From contig NZ_JBQKKT010000017.1 of NCBI RefSeq assembly GCF_052116585.1, positions 6,142 to 70,141 of the forward strand: a DNA stretch of 64,000 nt, written 5' to 3'. Every line of letters begins with the position of its first letter. Positions within the stretch are counted from its first letter, which is position 1. A program made the translations under genes and the position numbers. Positions 46,788-56,071 of the stretch are shown piece by piece. The stretch comes from Luteococcus sp052116585. Lineage in GTDB: Bacteria; Actinomycetota; Actinomycetes; Propionibacteriales; Propionibacteriaceae. The notes beneath the pieces are model-generated. The model was not told the DNA's origin. It saw only the letters and a list, made by a program, of their open reading frames with translations, and ran no database searches.

Positions 46788-47453
46788 ATGGCCATGCGCA
46801 TCACACCCTCCATCCTGAACGCCGACCTGTCGAACCTGGGCGGCGAGATCGCCCGCATCCCCAGCGCGGATGCCGTTCACCTGGACGTGATGGACAACCA
46901 CTTCGTCCCCAACCTCACCCTGGGGCTCCCGGTGGTGGAGAGCATCCGCAAGCAGACCGACCAGTTCCTGGACATCCACCTGATGATTGCCGATGCGGAC
47001 CGCTGGGCACCGGCCTATGCCGAAGCAGGCGCCGAGAGCGTCACCTTCCACGTCGAGGCGTCGAATGCCCCGATCCGTCTGGCACGCGAGATCCGGGCAC
47101 TCGGAGCGCGGGCGTCGATGGCGCTCAAGCCGGCCACCCCGATCGAGCCCTATGCGGACATGCTCACGGAACTGGACATGGTGCTGCTGATGACGGTGGA
47201 GCCGGGCTTCGGTGGCCAGAAGTTCCTGGACCTGGTGCTGCCCAAGATCCGTCGAACCCGTGAACTGGTGAAGCGGACCGGGCAGGACATCTGGGTGCAG
47301 GTGGACGGCGGAGTGTCGCTGGAGACCATCGAGCGGTGCGCCGAGGCGGGTGCGGACACCTTCGTCGCCGGATCGGCCGTCTACCGTGCCGATGATCCGG
47401 ACGTGATGGTCAATGATCTGCGCACCCGGGCCGTCGCGGCCTGCCAGCACTGA
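46788..47453 (+). CDS. rpe: Ribulose-phosphate 3-epimerase
   Basis: The 221-residue TIM-barrel enzyme interconverts ribulose-5-P and xylulose-5-P. Motifs are ITPSILNADLSNL, HLDVMDNHFVPNLTLG, LDIHLMI, MTVEPGFGGQKF and VDGGV, with the metal-binding His and Asp residues in place. The length is standard. Confidence 0.97.
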   Translation: MAMRITPSILNADLSNLGGEIARIPSADAVHLDVMDNHFVPNLTLGLPVVESIRKQTDQFLDIHLMIADADRWAPAYAEAGAESVTFHVEASNAPIRLAREIRALGARASMALKPATPIEPYADMLTELDMVLLMTVEPGFGGQKFLDLVLPKIRRTRELVKRTGQDIWVQVDGGVSLETIERCAEAGADTFVAGSAVYRADDPDVMVNDLRTRAVAACQH

Positions 47454-47476
47454 CCGGCACGGAAGGTCTGCTCGGT

Positions 47477-47836
47477 ATGGGAAGTGGTGTGATGCTGGCG
47501 AGCGTGATGCTCGTCCTGGGCACCCTGCTGTGGGTGATGTCCTGGCAGGGGAGCAGCCGTCGAGTAAGTCCGAATTCGTTGCTGGGCATCCGCACGCCCC
47601 GTACCCAGCGTTCGCAGGAGGCGTGGCACGCGGGTCAGGAGGCGGCCTCCCGCTGGTTGGGGCGCGCATCAGCCGTGATGATGGTGGGTGGTCTCGTGCT
47701 GCTGGCCATGGTGGTCTCCGGTGCCACCCCGGTGGGGGTCAACATCGTCGCCCTGCCCCTGTTCGGGCTGGTCGCGTGGTGCTTCGTGCGGGCCGTTCAG
47801 TCGGCCGACGAGGCCGCGGGCAAGCAGACGGACTGA
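47477..47836 (+). CDS. SdpI-like membrane protein
   Basis: The 119-residue protein has three hydrophobic segments and the motif NSLLGIRTPRTQRSQEAWHAGQ, characteristic of the SdpI C-terminal family. The Bacillus founder gives immunity to the SdpC toxin; most homologues have no assigned role. GGAAGG about 10 bases before the ATG is the ribosome-binding site. It follows rpe closely. Confidence 0.8.
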   Translation: MGSGVMLASVMLVLGTLLWVMSWQGSSRRVSPNSLLGIRTPRTQRSQEAWHAGQEAASRWLGRASAVMMVGGLVLLAMVVSGATPVGVNIVALPLFGLVAWCFVRAVQSADEAAGKQTD

Positions 47837-47849
47837 ACGCCGCCCCGGC

Positions 47850-48686
47850 TCAGTTGCCCTGGTCCCGGCGGCGCAGGTAGCGCTGGAATTCCGCGGCGAT
47901 GGAATCTCCCGTGGCGGCCGGCAGGTCCTCCTCGTCCTGGGCTGCCTCCAGACGGGAGATGTATTCGGCGATGTCCGGATCCTCGCTGGCCAGCTCGTTG
48001 ACGCCGCGCTCCCAGGCCTGCGCCAGTTCCGGCAGGTCGCCCAGCTCCAGCGGAGCTTCCAGCAGGTCCTCGATCCGCACCAGCAGCGCCAGGGTGGCCT
48101 TGGGATTGGGCGGGTCCGATACATAGTGGGGCACCTGGGCCCACAGGGAGACCACTGGCATGCCGGCGGCAAGCGCCGCCTCGGCCACCACTCCGACGAT
48201 GCCGGTGGGGCCTTCGTAGTTGGAGGGCTCCAGGCCAAGCTTGGCGGCGAGCTCCGGGTCATTGGACGTTCCGCTCACGGGCAGGGGACGCGAGTGGGGT
48301 GAATCGGTGAGCATGGCGCCGAGCACCACGACGAGTTCTGGGCGCACACTGCGCAGGGCGGAGACCAGGGCGGCGCTGAACGAGCGCCACCGCAGATTGG
48401 GCTCGGGGCCGCTGACCAGCACCACGTCGCGTTCCGGGAGCTCGGCGACGGCGATCTGCACGCAGGGCCACTCGATCTCCCGTCGCTCCTCACCCGTGCC
48501 ACTCACGCGCGGACGGTTCATCTGGAAGTCGTAGTAGTCCTCGCCGTCGATCTCGAAGATCACGTCGGCCTCGTAGGTGAGACCCAGATGGTCCACCACA
48601 TTCGTCGCGGCGTCGGAGGCATCGTTCCAGCCCTCGAAGGCCATCACGACCACGGGGTGGCGCAGGTGCGAGAGGGATTCAGCCAT
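47850..48686 (-). CDS. PAC2 family protein
   Basis: The 278-residue protein belongs to the PAC2 (proteasome assembly chaperone 2-like) family, with VVVMAFEGWNDASDAATNVV near its start and GPTGIVGVVAEAALAAGMP later. In actinobacteria its role is undefined. The start MAESLSHL at 48686 was chosen because TAGTCT lies 7 bases upstream; a longer frame exists but is unsupported. It is divergent from metH and convergent with the SdpI-like gene. Confidence 0.88.
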   Translation of the reverse strand: MAESLSHLRHPVVVMAFEGWNDASDAATNVVDHLGLTYEADVIFEIDGEDYYDFQMNRPRVSGTGEERREIEWPCVQIAVAELPERDVVLVSGPEPNLRWRSFSAALVSALRSVRPELVVVLGAMLTDSPHSRPLPVSGTSNDPELAAKLGLEPSNYEGPTGIVGVVAEAALAAGMPVVSLWAQVPHYVSDPPNPKATLALLVRIEDLLEAPLELGDLPELAQAWERGVNELASEDPDIAEYISRLEAAQDEEDLPAATGDSIAAEFQRYLRRRDQGN

Positions 48687-48693
48687 GCGCACC

Positions 48694-48699
48694 AGACTA
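48694..48699 (-). promoter_or_regulatory. Leaderless -10 (TAGTCT) of the PAC2 gene
   Basis: TAGTCT on the minus strand ends 7 bases before the ATG. Confidence 0.5.
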
Positions 48700-48831
48700 G
48701 TCCGTCCCGCATCCACGGTCCGGATTGCGCGTTCCATCGATGGCGGCTCGTCCATCGCAGTCTGGCGTGCGATGCTCGAATGCTTCAGAGGGTCCAGCCG
48801 TTCAGACGAGTCCACCCACCGTCTGGGGAGC

Positions 48832-48858
48832 GTGAGCTTGCTCACAGCCCCGTAGGGT
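48832..48858 (+). promoter_or_regulatory. metH promoter with overlapping 14-bp palindrome
   Basis: TAGGGT (48853-48858) ends 7 bases before the metH ATG. GTGAGC-TT-GCTCAC (48832-48845) is a perfect inverted repeat placed over the expected -35/spacer region. That is a good position for a repressor operator; the regulator is unknown. Confidence 0.5.
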
Positions 48859-48865
48859 GGAGACC

Positions 48866-51800
48866 ATGACTTCTTCTCTTCGTGACCTGTTGACCCGCCG
48901 AGTTCTCGTGGCCGACGGAGCGATGGGCACGATGCTGCAGGCAGTTGACCTCTCGCTCGACGACTTCGAGAACCTCGAGGGCTGCAATGAGGTGCTCTCG
49001 GTGACCCGGCCCGACGTGATCGAGGAGATCCACCGTTCCTACCTGGCCGCGGGGGCGGACCTGGTGGAGACCAACACCTTCGGTACCAATCTGGCCGCGC
49101 TGGGGGAGTACGGCATCGCCGATCGCATCGAGGAACTGGCCGAGGCCAGTGCTCGGATCGCTCGTCGGGTGGCCGACGAGTTCAGCACCGTGGACAAGCC
49201 GCGTTTCGTGCTGGGCTCGATGGGTCCCGGCACCAAGCTGCCCACCCTGGGCCACATCACCTTCGCCGCCATCCGCGACGCCTACCAGCGTCAGGTGGAG
49301 GCGATGATCGCCGGCGGTATCGACGCCGTCCAGATCGAGACCTGTCAGGACCTGCTGCAGGCCAAGGCGGCCATCATCGCCACCAAGCGAGCCCGCGCCG
49401 CGGCCGGGGTTGACCTGCCGATCCTGGTCAACATCACCGTCGAGACCACCGGCACCATGCTGCTGGGCAGTGAGATCGGCGCGGCGCTGACCGCCATCGA
49501 GCCGTTGGGCGTCGACGTGATCGGGTTGAACTGTGCCACGGGTCCGGCGGAGATGAGCGAGCACCTGCGCCATCTGGCCAAGTTCTGCTCGGTGGGGGTG
49601 GGGTGCATGCCCAATGCCGGTCTGCCGGTGCTGGGCCCCGACGGTGCCAGCTACCCGCTGGACGCGGAAGGCCTGGCCACCGCACTGGACCGCTTCACGC
49701 AGGACTACGGCCTCAGCGTGGTGGGCGGCTGTTGCGGCACCACGCCCGAGCACATCCGACTGCTGAACGAGACGGTCGGGGGGCGGGAGGTGGCGCCACG
49801 GTCACCGGAGCACGTGAATGCCACCAGCTCGCTCTACAGCGAGGTGCCCTTTGCCCAGGACGCCAGCTACCTGAGCATCGGTGAGCGCACGAATGCGAAT
49901 GGGTCCAAGGCCTTCCGCGAGGCGATGCTGGCCGGCAAGATCGACGAGTGCGTCGAGATCGCGAAGGCGCAGATCCGCGACGGTGCGCACCTGCTGGACC
50001 TCTGCACTGACTACGTGGGGCGCGACGGCGCGGCGGACATGCGTGAGCTGGCCAGCCGATTCACCACCGCGGTCACCCTGCCGATCATGCTCGACTCCAC
50101 CGAGCCGGAGGTGATCGAGGCCGGTCTGGAGACGCTCGCGGGGCGCTGTGTCATCAACTCGGTGAACTTCGAGGACGGCGACGGGCCCACCAGCCGCTAT
50201 GCCCGCGTGATGCCATTGGTGCGGGAGCACGGCGCCGCCGTGGTGGCGCTGACCATCGACGAGGAGGGGCAGGCGCGCACGGCCGAGTGGAAGGTGCGCG
50301 TCGCGAGCCGTCTGATCGAGGACCTCACCCAGAACTGGGGCATGGAGGTGGGCGACATCCTCGTCGACTGCCTGACCTTCCCGATCGCCACCGGTCAGGA
50401 GGAGACCCGGCGCGATGGCATCGAGACCATCGAGGCGATCCGCGAGCTGAAGCGGCGCTACCCGGGGGTTCGCACGACGCTCGGTGTCAGCAACATCTCC
50501 TTCGGACTCAACCCGGCGGCCCGGATCGTGCTCAACTCGGTCTTCCTGCACGAGTGCGTCCAGGCCGGGCTCGATTCCGCCATCGTGCACTCGGCCAAGA
50601 TCGTCCCGATGGACCGCATCCCCGACGAGCAGCGGCAGGTGGCGCTGGACCTGGTGTACGACCGTCGTCGGCCGGCCACCGAGACGGAGGCGGCCTACGA
50701 CCCGCTGCAGAGGTTCCTGCAGCTCTTCGAGGGCGTCAAGGCGGCAGACATGCGGGCCAGTCGCGCCGCAGAACTGGCGGCCCTGCCGCTCGCGGAGCGC
50801 CTGCAGCGCCGCATCATCGACGGCGAGGCCAAGGGTCTGGAGGCGGACCTGGACGAGGCGATGCAGACCAAGCCGGCGCTGGACATCATCAACGATGACC
50901 TGCTGGCGGGCATGAAGGTGGTCGGTGACCTGTTCGGCTCCGGCCAGATGCAGCTGCCCTTCGTGCTGCAGTCGGCCGAGACCATGAAGGCGGCTGTGGC
51001 CTACCTGGAACCGCACATGGAGGTCACCGACGACACGGCGGGCAAGGGCACCATCGTGCTGGCCACCGTGAAGGGCGACGTGCACGACATCGGCAAGAAC
51101 CTGGTGGACATCATCGTCAGCAACAACGGCTACCAGGTGGTGAACCTGGGCATCAAGCAGCCGATCAGTGCGATCGTCGAGGCGGCGGAGGCCAACCATG
51201 CCGATGCCATCGGCATGAGCGGTCTGCTGGTTAAGTCGACGATGGTGATGAAGGACAATCTGGCGGAACTGGATGCCCAGGGCTTGGGCACCAAGTATCC
51301 GGTGCTGCTGGGAGGTGCGGCCCTGACCCGAGCCTTCGTGGAGCACGACCTGAACGAGAACTTCTCCGGTGAGGTGCGCTATGCCAAGGACGCCTTCGAG
51401 GGGCTGGCCCTGATGGATGCCGTTATGGCGGTCAAGCGCGGCGAGCCGGGGGCAGCCTTGCCGGCCATCAAGCCCCGACGCATCCCCAAGGGTCCCAGCG
51501 TGGAGATCGCGGAGCCCGAGCTGGGCGTGCGCAGTGACGTGGCCCGTCCGACGCCCGAGGGTGGGGTGGATGTGCCCATCCCGCCGTTCTGGGGCACGCG
51601 GGTGGTCAAGGGCATCCAGCTGGCGGAGGTCACCGAGTGGCTCGACGAGCGGGCCACCTTCCTGGGGCAGTGGGGGCTCAAGCCGGGCCGTGGCGAAGGC
51701 GGTGCCTCCTACGAGGAACTGGTGGAGACCGAGGCCCGTCCTCGACTCCGGATGTGGCTGGACCGGGTCAAGACCGACGCCCTTGCCGAGTTCGCCGTGG

Positions 51801-52381
51801 TGCACGGCTACTTCCCGTGCTATTCGGTGGACGAGACCCTCGTCGTGGTGGATCCGCAGGACCATGCCCGTGAGGTGACGCGCTTCACCTTCCCGCGCCA
51901 GCGTCGCGACCGTCGCTTGTGTCTGGCGGACTTCTTCCGTGACAAGGAGGAGTTCGACGCGCACGGCCCCGACGTGTTGCCCATGCAGCTGGTGACGATG
52001 GGATCGGCCGTGGCACGCGAGACAGCCAAGCTCTTCGAGGCCAATTCCTACCGCGACTACCTGGAACTGCACGGCCTCAGCGTCCAGCTGACCGAGGCCC
52101 TGGCAGAGATGTGGCACGCCCGAACCCGTGAGGAGCTCGGCTATGCCGCGACGAACTCCGACATCGACAAGGCCATCCAGAAGCAGGACTACCGGGGTTC
52201 GCGCTATTCCTTCGGCTACCCGGCCTGCCCGGACCTGGAGGACCGCGCAAAGCTGGTGGAGCTGTTGGAGCCCTGGCGCATCGGCGTGGAGCTGAGCGAG
52301 GAGCTGCAGCTGCACCCCGAGCAGTCGACGGATGCGATCGTGGTGCACCATCCGGAGGCCAAGTACTTCAACGCGAAGTGA
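48866..52381 (+). CDS. metH: Cobalamin-dependent methionine synthase
   Basis: The 1171-residue enzyme transfers a methyl group from methyl-THF to homocysteine. The homocysteine domain has the zinc ligands Cys223 (GLNCATG) and Cys289/290 (GGCCGTTPEH). The pterin domain begins near SIGERTNANGSKAF. The B12 domain has DVHDIGKN with His740 as axial ligand. The C-terminal reactivation domain contains RYSFGYPACPDL. The ATG at 48866 is chosen because the in-frame GTG at 48857 lies within the -10 element. No cobalamin riboswitch is present. Confidence 0.97.
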   Translation: MTSSLRDLLTRRVLVADGAMGTMLQAVDLSLDDFENLEGCNEVLSVTRPDVIEEIHRSYLAAGADLVETNTFGTNLAALGEYGIADRIEELAEASARIARRVADEFSTVDKPRFVLGSMGPGTKLPTLGHITFAAIRDAYQRQVEAMIAGGIDAVQIETCQDLLQAKAAIIATKRARAAAGVDLPILVNITVETTGTMLLGSEIGAALTAIEPLGVDVIGLNCATGPAEMSEHLRHLAKFCSVGVGCMPNAGLPVLGPDGASYPLDAEGLATALDRFTQDYGLSVVGGCCGTTPEHIRLLNETVGGREVAPRSPEHVNATSSLYSEVPFAQDASYLSIGERTNANGSKAFREAMLAGKIDECVEIAKAQIRDGAHLLDLCTDYVGRDGAADMRELASRFTTAVTLPIMLDSTEPEVIEAGLETLAGRCVINSVNFEDGDGPTSRYARVMPLVREHGAAVVALTIDEEGQARTAEWKVRVASRLIEDLTQNWGMEVGDILVDCLTFPIATGQEETRRDGIETIEAIRELKRRYPGVRTTLGVSNISFGLNPAARIVLNSVFLHECVQAGLDSAIVHSAKIVPMDRIPDEQRQVALDLVYDRRRPATETEAAYDPLQRFLQLFEGVKAADMRASRAAELAALPLAERLQRRIIDGEAKGLEADLDEAMQTKPALDIINDDLLAGMKVVGDLFGSGQMQLPFVLQSAETMKAAVAYLEPHMEVTDDTAGKGTIVLATVKGDVHDIGKNLVDIIVSNNGYQVVNLGIKQPISAIVEAAEANHADAIGMSGLLVKSTMVMKDNLAELDAQGLGTKYPVLLGGAALTRAFVEHDLNENFSGEVRYAKDAFEGLALMDAVMAVKRGEPGAALPAIKPRRIPKGPSVEIAEPELGVRSDVARPTPEGGVDVPIPPFWGTRVVKGIQLAEVTEWLDERATFLGQWGLKPGRGEGGASYEELVETEARPRLRMWLDRVKTDALAEFAVVHGYFPCYSVDETLVVVDPQDHAREVTRFTFPRQRRDRRLCLADFFRDKEEFDAHGPDVLPMQLVTMGSAVARETAKLFEANSYRDYLELHGLSVQLTEALAEMWHARTREELGYAATNSDIDKAIQKQDYRGSRYSFGYPACPDLEDRAKLVELLEPWRIGVELSEELQLHPEQSTDAIVVHHPEAKYFNAK

Positions 52382-52416
52382 TGGTTTCCACGTTCCCCGA
52401 GCCCGTCGAGGAGCCA

Positions 52417-52422
52417 TAGGCT
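52417..52422 (+). promoter_or_regulatory. Leaderless -10 (TAGGCT) of the PEBP gene
   Basis: TAGGCT ends 6 bases before the ATG. Confidence 0.6.
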
Positions 52423-52428
52423 GGCGGC

Positions 52429-52902
52429 ATGTTCACGCTGACCAGCCCGGCCTTCCGCGATGGCGAACCGATCCCGAAGCTGCACCTGGGTCCGGGGCAT
52501 GGCCGCGACGTCTCGCCGGCGCTCTACTGGAGTGGGGAGCCGGCGGGCACCAAGGCCTTCGCCCTGACGCTCACCGACGAGGACGCCCCCGGCTACCAGC
52601 ACTGGCTGGTGGTGCTGCCCGGCGTCGTGGACCAGACCCCGGAGGGCGCCCTGCCCCCGGGATCCGTGGAGGGCAAGGGCACCCGCGCCCAGGGCTATGA
52701 GGGGCCCTGCCCGCCGTCGGGGCTGCACCACTACGGCTTCACCCTCGCCGCGCTCGACGAGTTCCCCCAACTGCGCCCGGGCTTCAGCGTCGACGCGTTG
52801 ACCGACGCCATCGCCGGCCACGTGCTGGCCAGCGCCACCCTGGGTGGCACCTACCAGCCGCGGCTCGGCGTCAAGGGCCTGGTGCGCAAGCTGCGCCGCT
52901 GA
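52429..52902 (+). CDS. YbhB/YbcL-type PEBP protein
   Basis: The 157-residue protein is a phosphatidylethanolamine-binding-like (Raf kinase inhibitor-like) protein with TLTDEDAPGYQHWLVV, the GPCPPSGLHHYGFTLAALD ligand-pocket signature and a normal bacterial length. No signal peptide is visible, so it is cytoplasmic. Its biological role is unknown. It converges on the SppA gene with only 3 bases between the stops. Confidence 0.9.
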   Translation: MFTLTSPAFRDGEPIPKLHLGPGHGRDVSPALYWSGEPAGTKAFALTLTDEDAPGYQHWLVVLPGVVDQTPEGALPPGSVEGKGTRAQGYEGPCPPSGLHHYGFTLAALDEFPQLRPGFSVDALTDAIAGHVLASATLGGTYQPRLGVKGLVRKLRR

Positions 52903-52918
52903 CGGTCAGCGGCCGCAG
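52891..52918. terminator. Convergent terminator-like inverted repeat containing both stops
   Basis: CTGCG-CCGCTGAC (52891-52903) pairs with GTCAGCGG-C-CGCAG (52905-52918). The PEBP stop TGA and the SppA stop (TCA on the plus strand) sit in opposite arms. Confidence 0.6.
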
Positions 52919-54183
52919 AACTGTGTCGTCGGGCCGTTCCACGCCAGCACCTGCGGGGAGCCCGTGCAGATGACGCTGGTGACTCGCACCGGCTGCCCCT
53001 TCTCGGCCGTCGCCGCCGGGGCCTGACCGTAGATCCGGGCCTCGGCACCCAGCAGGGTGTCCAGGAAGCCGGGGGGTGTCGCGGCCTCCAGCTTGGTGTC
53101 CTCCGGGTCAAGGCCGTTCATCGTGGCCGCCTCACGGTAGGCCTGGTCCCGGTTCATCACGTCGTCGACCAGCTTCTTCTCCTTGGCGGTCTGCGGATCG
53201 AAGATGTGGGCACCCAGGTCATTGCGAATCGTCGCCTCGGGGATGTTGCGGTACTTGCTCACCCAGCCCACGAAACCGGCGTACTCCTTGGCCAGCCCGT
53301 CGGTCCAGACCTTGCGCTCCTCCGGGGTCATGGCGCGGTAGGGGTTGCCGAAGTCCTTGCCCTTGCCCTGCGTGATGTACTCCGCCGTGATGCCACCCTC
53401 GGTGGTGACCCCGCCGCCGAGCAGGCCGCCGTCGATGGCCTTGACGTCCTTGTACTGCTCGAAGGGGCCGGAGATGACGCCAATGGAGCCGATCAGGGTG
53501 CCGTGGTCTGCGACGATCTTGTCGGCCGGCGCCATGGCGAACATGCCACCGGAGGCGCTCATGCCCTCCACGACGGCCAGCACCTTCTTGCCGGTGCGCT
53601 CCTGGTAACGCTCGACCGCCTCACCGATCGCCCGAGAGCCGTTGATGGTGCCGCCTGGGGTGTCCATCCGCAGCACCAGGCCGTCCGTGTCATCCTTGCC
53701 GATCTTGTCGATGGTGTCGGCCACCTCGTAGCCATAGGTGGCGGCGGTCAGCCCCATGCCCTGGTCGCCTCCGGCCATGATGGCGCCGCGCACGTCGATC
53801 GCGCGCAGCGTCTTGCTGGCGTCGGCCTTGCCCCAGACCGTCTCATAGCTGGTGGTCTGGGCGCTGGGGGTGCTCAGCTCCGAGAGACCCGAGGTGGCCG
53901 CCGCCAGGATGGCGCCGGTGATCATGCTGCCGACGATCGACAGGCCCAGCAGCACACCGCCAGCGCCGAGCGCACCTCCGGCGCCCAGGCCGAGCCCCTT
54001 GCGGAACCAGCCGTCCGGCTTCTGCGGAACCACATAGCTGGGCGGCAGCGGCCGCGGCGCGGGACCCTGCGCCGTGGCGCCACCGTGCTGGGGCTGAGAC
54101 TCGTGCTGGGGCTGGGGAGCGGGGAAGTCCAACGGCTCCGACGGATTCTGGCCGCCGGGCTGCTCCGGGTTCTCGTGGCTCAT
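52906..54183 (-). CDS. SppA-like S49 family peptidase
   Basis: The 425-residue protein has a Pro/Gln-rich cytoplasmic N-terminus, a hydrophobic Gly-rich membrane segment at about residues 66-100 and an extracytoplasmic S49 domain. The active-site serine is in VEGMSASGGMFAMAPADKIV, followed by GSIGVISG; the upstream DTPGGTINGS segment is typical. It probably degrades signal peptides or other membrane-linked peptides. AAGGGA lies 8 bases before the ATG. The frame continues upstream only as antisense of the HAD fusion gene. Confidence 0.9.
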   Translation of the reverse strand: MSHENPEQPGGQNPSEPLDFPAPQPQHESQPQHGGATAQGPAPRPLPPSYVVPQKPDGWFRKGLGLGAGGALGAGGVLLGLSIVGSMITGAILAAATSGLSELSTPSAQTTSYETVWGKADASKTLRAIDVRGAIMAGGDQGMGLTAATYGYEVADTIDKIGKDDTDGLVLRMDTPGGTINGSRAIGEAVERYQERTGKKVLAVVEGMSASGGMFAMAPADKIVADHGTLIGSIGVISGPFEQYKDVKAIDGGLLGGGVTTEGGITAEYITQGKGKDFGNPYRAMTPEERKVWTDGLAKEYAGFVGWVSKYRNIPEATIRNDLGAHIFDPQTAKEKKLVDDVMNRDQAYREAATMNGLDPEDTKLEAATPPGFLDTLLGAEARIYGQAPAATAEKGQPVRVTSVICTGSPQVLAWNGPTTQFCGR

Positions 54184-54357
54184 GGACGGGTCCCTTCTGT
54201 GGTGATCCTGGGGAAGTGTGGTGCATCCATCCTTGCAGTTGCGCGTGTCGCGGTCCCGAGTCTTTGGTAGGTCATCGACCCGTCGGATGGTCCACCCGGC
54301 GACGGAAGGGCTGCCCGGCGGGAATTGTCGTGGCGCTCTGGAAGAATGGCCCGCATC

Positions 54358-56070
54358 ATGAACAAGACTTCCTACACCGCCGCGCGGCCCGCAGCCGTCC
54401 TCTGGGACTTCGACAGCACGATCGTGGACACCGAGCCCATCTGGACCGAGTGTGAGGTGGCCACCATGGCGCACTTCGGCGGCGAGTGGAGCCCAGAGGA
54501 CTCGGCGGCCATGGTGGGCCAGTCGGTGTGGGCCCTCTCGGCCACCTTCGCGGAGCGTCTGGGCGGCCGGGTGACCACCGAGCAGGTGGTGGCCGTGCTG
54601 CAGGCCAAGGCCGTGGAGGCCATGACGACGCAGGGCGCCAAGCTCTTCCTGCCGGGGGCTCGTGAACTCGTCGACGAGATGCACCAGCAGGGGGTGCGGA
54701 TGGCGCTGGTCAGTTCCACCCCGCGGCACATCCTGGACGCGGTCCTGGCCACCCTGCCGCCGCTGGGCTTCGAGGTGGTGGTGGGAGGCGACGAGGTCAG
54801 CGCCAACAAGCCCGATCCGGAGCCCTACCGCCGGGCGGCGGAGCTGCTGGACGTCGACGTCACCAAGTGCCTCGTGATCGAGGACTCCGCCACCGGGGCG
54901 GAGTCGGCAAATGCGGCCGGCGCCGTGGTCGTCGTCGTGCCCGCGATGGCTGCGGTCCCGGGCGCCCGGCGCCGGGTGGTGATCGACAGTCTGCAGGACG
55001 TGACCACCGCCCAGCTCTTCCAGCTCTACCGCCGCTGCATCGGGCAGCCCGCCAAGCTGGTGGCGCCGCCGCCACCCGTCAGCGAGAACCTCTCGGGAGT
55101 GCACCGCGGGCCCCTGCAGGCCGGCGAGCGGGTGACCCTGACCGATCCGAAGGGTCGTCGGCACTCCGTCCTGCTGACTCCGGGCAAGAGCTTCCATTCC
55201 ACCAAGGGCGGGATCCGGCACGAGGAGATGATCGGCCAGCCCGAGGGCATCACGGTCACAGCCGGGAACACCACATTCACCGTGCTGCGGCCGCTGATGA
55301 ATGACTACATGGTGGCCATGCCCCGCGAGGCGGCCGTCATCTATCCCAAGGATGCCGCGCAAATCCTGATGTGGGGAGACATCTTCCCCGGTGCCCGCGT
55401 GCTGGAGGCCGGGGTGGGTTCCGGCGCCTTGAGCATCGCGATGCTGCGGGCGATCGGCCCCCACGGCACCCTGAACTCCTACGAGCGGCGTGAGGAGTTC
55501 GCCCAGGTGGCGCGCACCAATGTGGAGACCTTCCTGGGGCAGCCGCATCCGGGCTGGAACCTGACGGTGGGTGACCTGGTGGAATCCATCCGTGACGAAC
55601 CCGTCGACCGTGCGGTGCTGGACATGCTGGCACCGTGGGAGTGCATCGACGCGGTCTCCGCGGTCATCGTGCCCGGCGGCGTGCTCACCTGCTACGTCGC
55701 CACGGCAACCCAGCTGGGCCGTGTGGCGGACACCTTGCGCACCCACGGCGGTTGGACGGAACCGCAGGCCACCGAGACCACCACCCGGGACTGGCATGCC
55801 GAGGGCCTGGCCATCCGTCCCGGCCATGGCAGCACCGGACACACCGGCTTCCTGGTGCACAGCCGTCGCCTAGCGCCCGGCGTCGAGGCGCCCATGCGCA
55901 AGCGGCGGCCCGCTCCCGGTGCCTATGGGCCCGACTACCACGGACCGCGGCCCAAGAATGTGCCGATGACCAACCAGGAGGTTCCGGACAACGGCATGCC
56001 CGAGCGGCAGGGTCGCGCCCCGCGCACCCGAGACGATGCCGAGCAGGATTTGCCGCTGGACGGAGAGTGA
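54358..56070 (+). CDS. Fusion of a HAD phosphatase and a TrmI-type tRNA (m1A58) methyltransferase
   Basis: A single uninterrupted frame of about 570 residues encodes two enzymes. Residues 1-228 are a beta-phosphoglucomutase-like HAD hydrolase with nucleophile DFDST at 17-21, then VSSTP, KPDP at 151-154 and IEDSATG. Residues 229-246 form a Pro-rich linker. From about residue 248 it matches actinobacterial TrmI (GPLQAGERVTLTDPKGRRH, SAM motif EAGVGSGALSIAML). The proteins are normally separate neighbouring genes. An internal GTG at 55099 could restart the methyltransferase but has no spaced ribosome-binding site. Starts at 54346 or 54358 are both possible. The C-terminal tail is disordered. Confidence 0.85.
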   Translation: MNKTSYTAARPAAVLWDFDSTIVDTEPIWTECEVATMAHFGGEWSPEDSAAMVGQSVWALSATFAERLGGRVTTEQVVAVLQAKAVEAMTTQGAKLFLPGARELVDEMHQQGVRMALVSSTPRHILDAVLATLPPLGFEVVVGGDEVSANKPDPEPYRRAAELLDVDVTKCLVIEDSATGAESANAAGAVVVVVPAMAAVPGARRRVVIDSLQDVTTAQLFQLYRRCIGQPAKLVAPPPPVSENLSGVHRGPLQAGERVTLTDPKGRRHSVLLTPGKSFHSTKGGIRHEEMIGQPEGITVTAGNTTFTVLRPLMNDYMVAMPREAAVIYPKDAAQILMWGDIFPGARVLEAGVGSGALSIAMLRAIGPHGTLNSYERREEFAQVARTNVETFLGQPHPGWNLTVGDLVESIRDEPVDRAVLDMLAPWECIDAVSAVIVPGGVLTCYVATATQLGRVADTLRTHGGWTEPQATETTTRDWHAEGLAIRPGHGSTGHTGFLVHSRRLAPGVEAPMRKRRPAPGAYGPDYHGPRPKNVPMTNQEVPDNGMPERQGRAPRTRDDAEQDLPLDGE

Positions 56071-56071
56071 C

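Noticed and set aside
48687..48865. Cobalamin riboswitch upstream of metH
   Set aside because: The intergenic region is short, the transcript appears leaderless, and no B12-box-like sequence was seen.
49802..52417. 871-codon open frame antisense to metH
   Set aside because: Shadow of metH; no recognisable domain and no promoter or ribosome-binding site.
55099..56070. Separate TrmI gene starting at an internal GTG
   Set aside because: Possible, but no ribosome-binding site at proper spacing and no stop ends the HAD part; kept as a fusion with the alternative noted.
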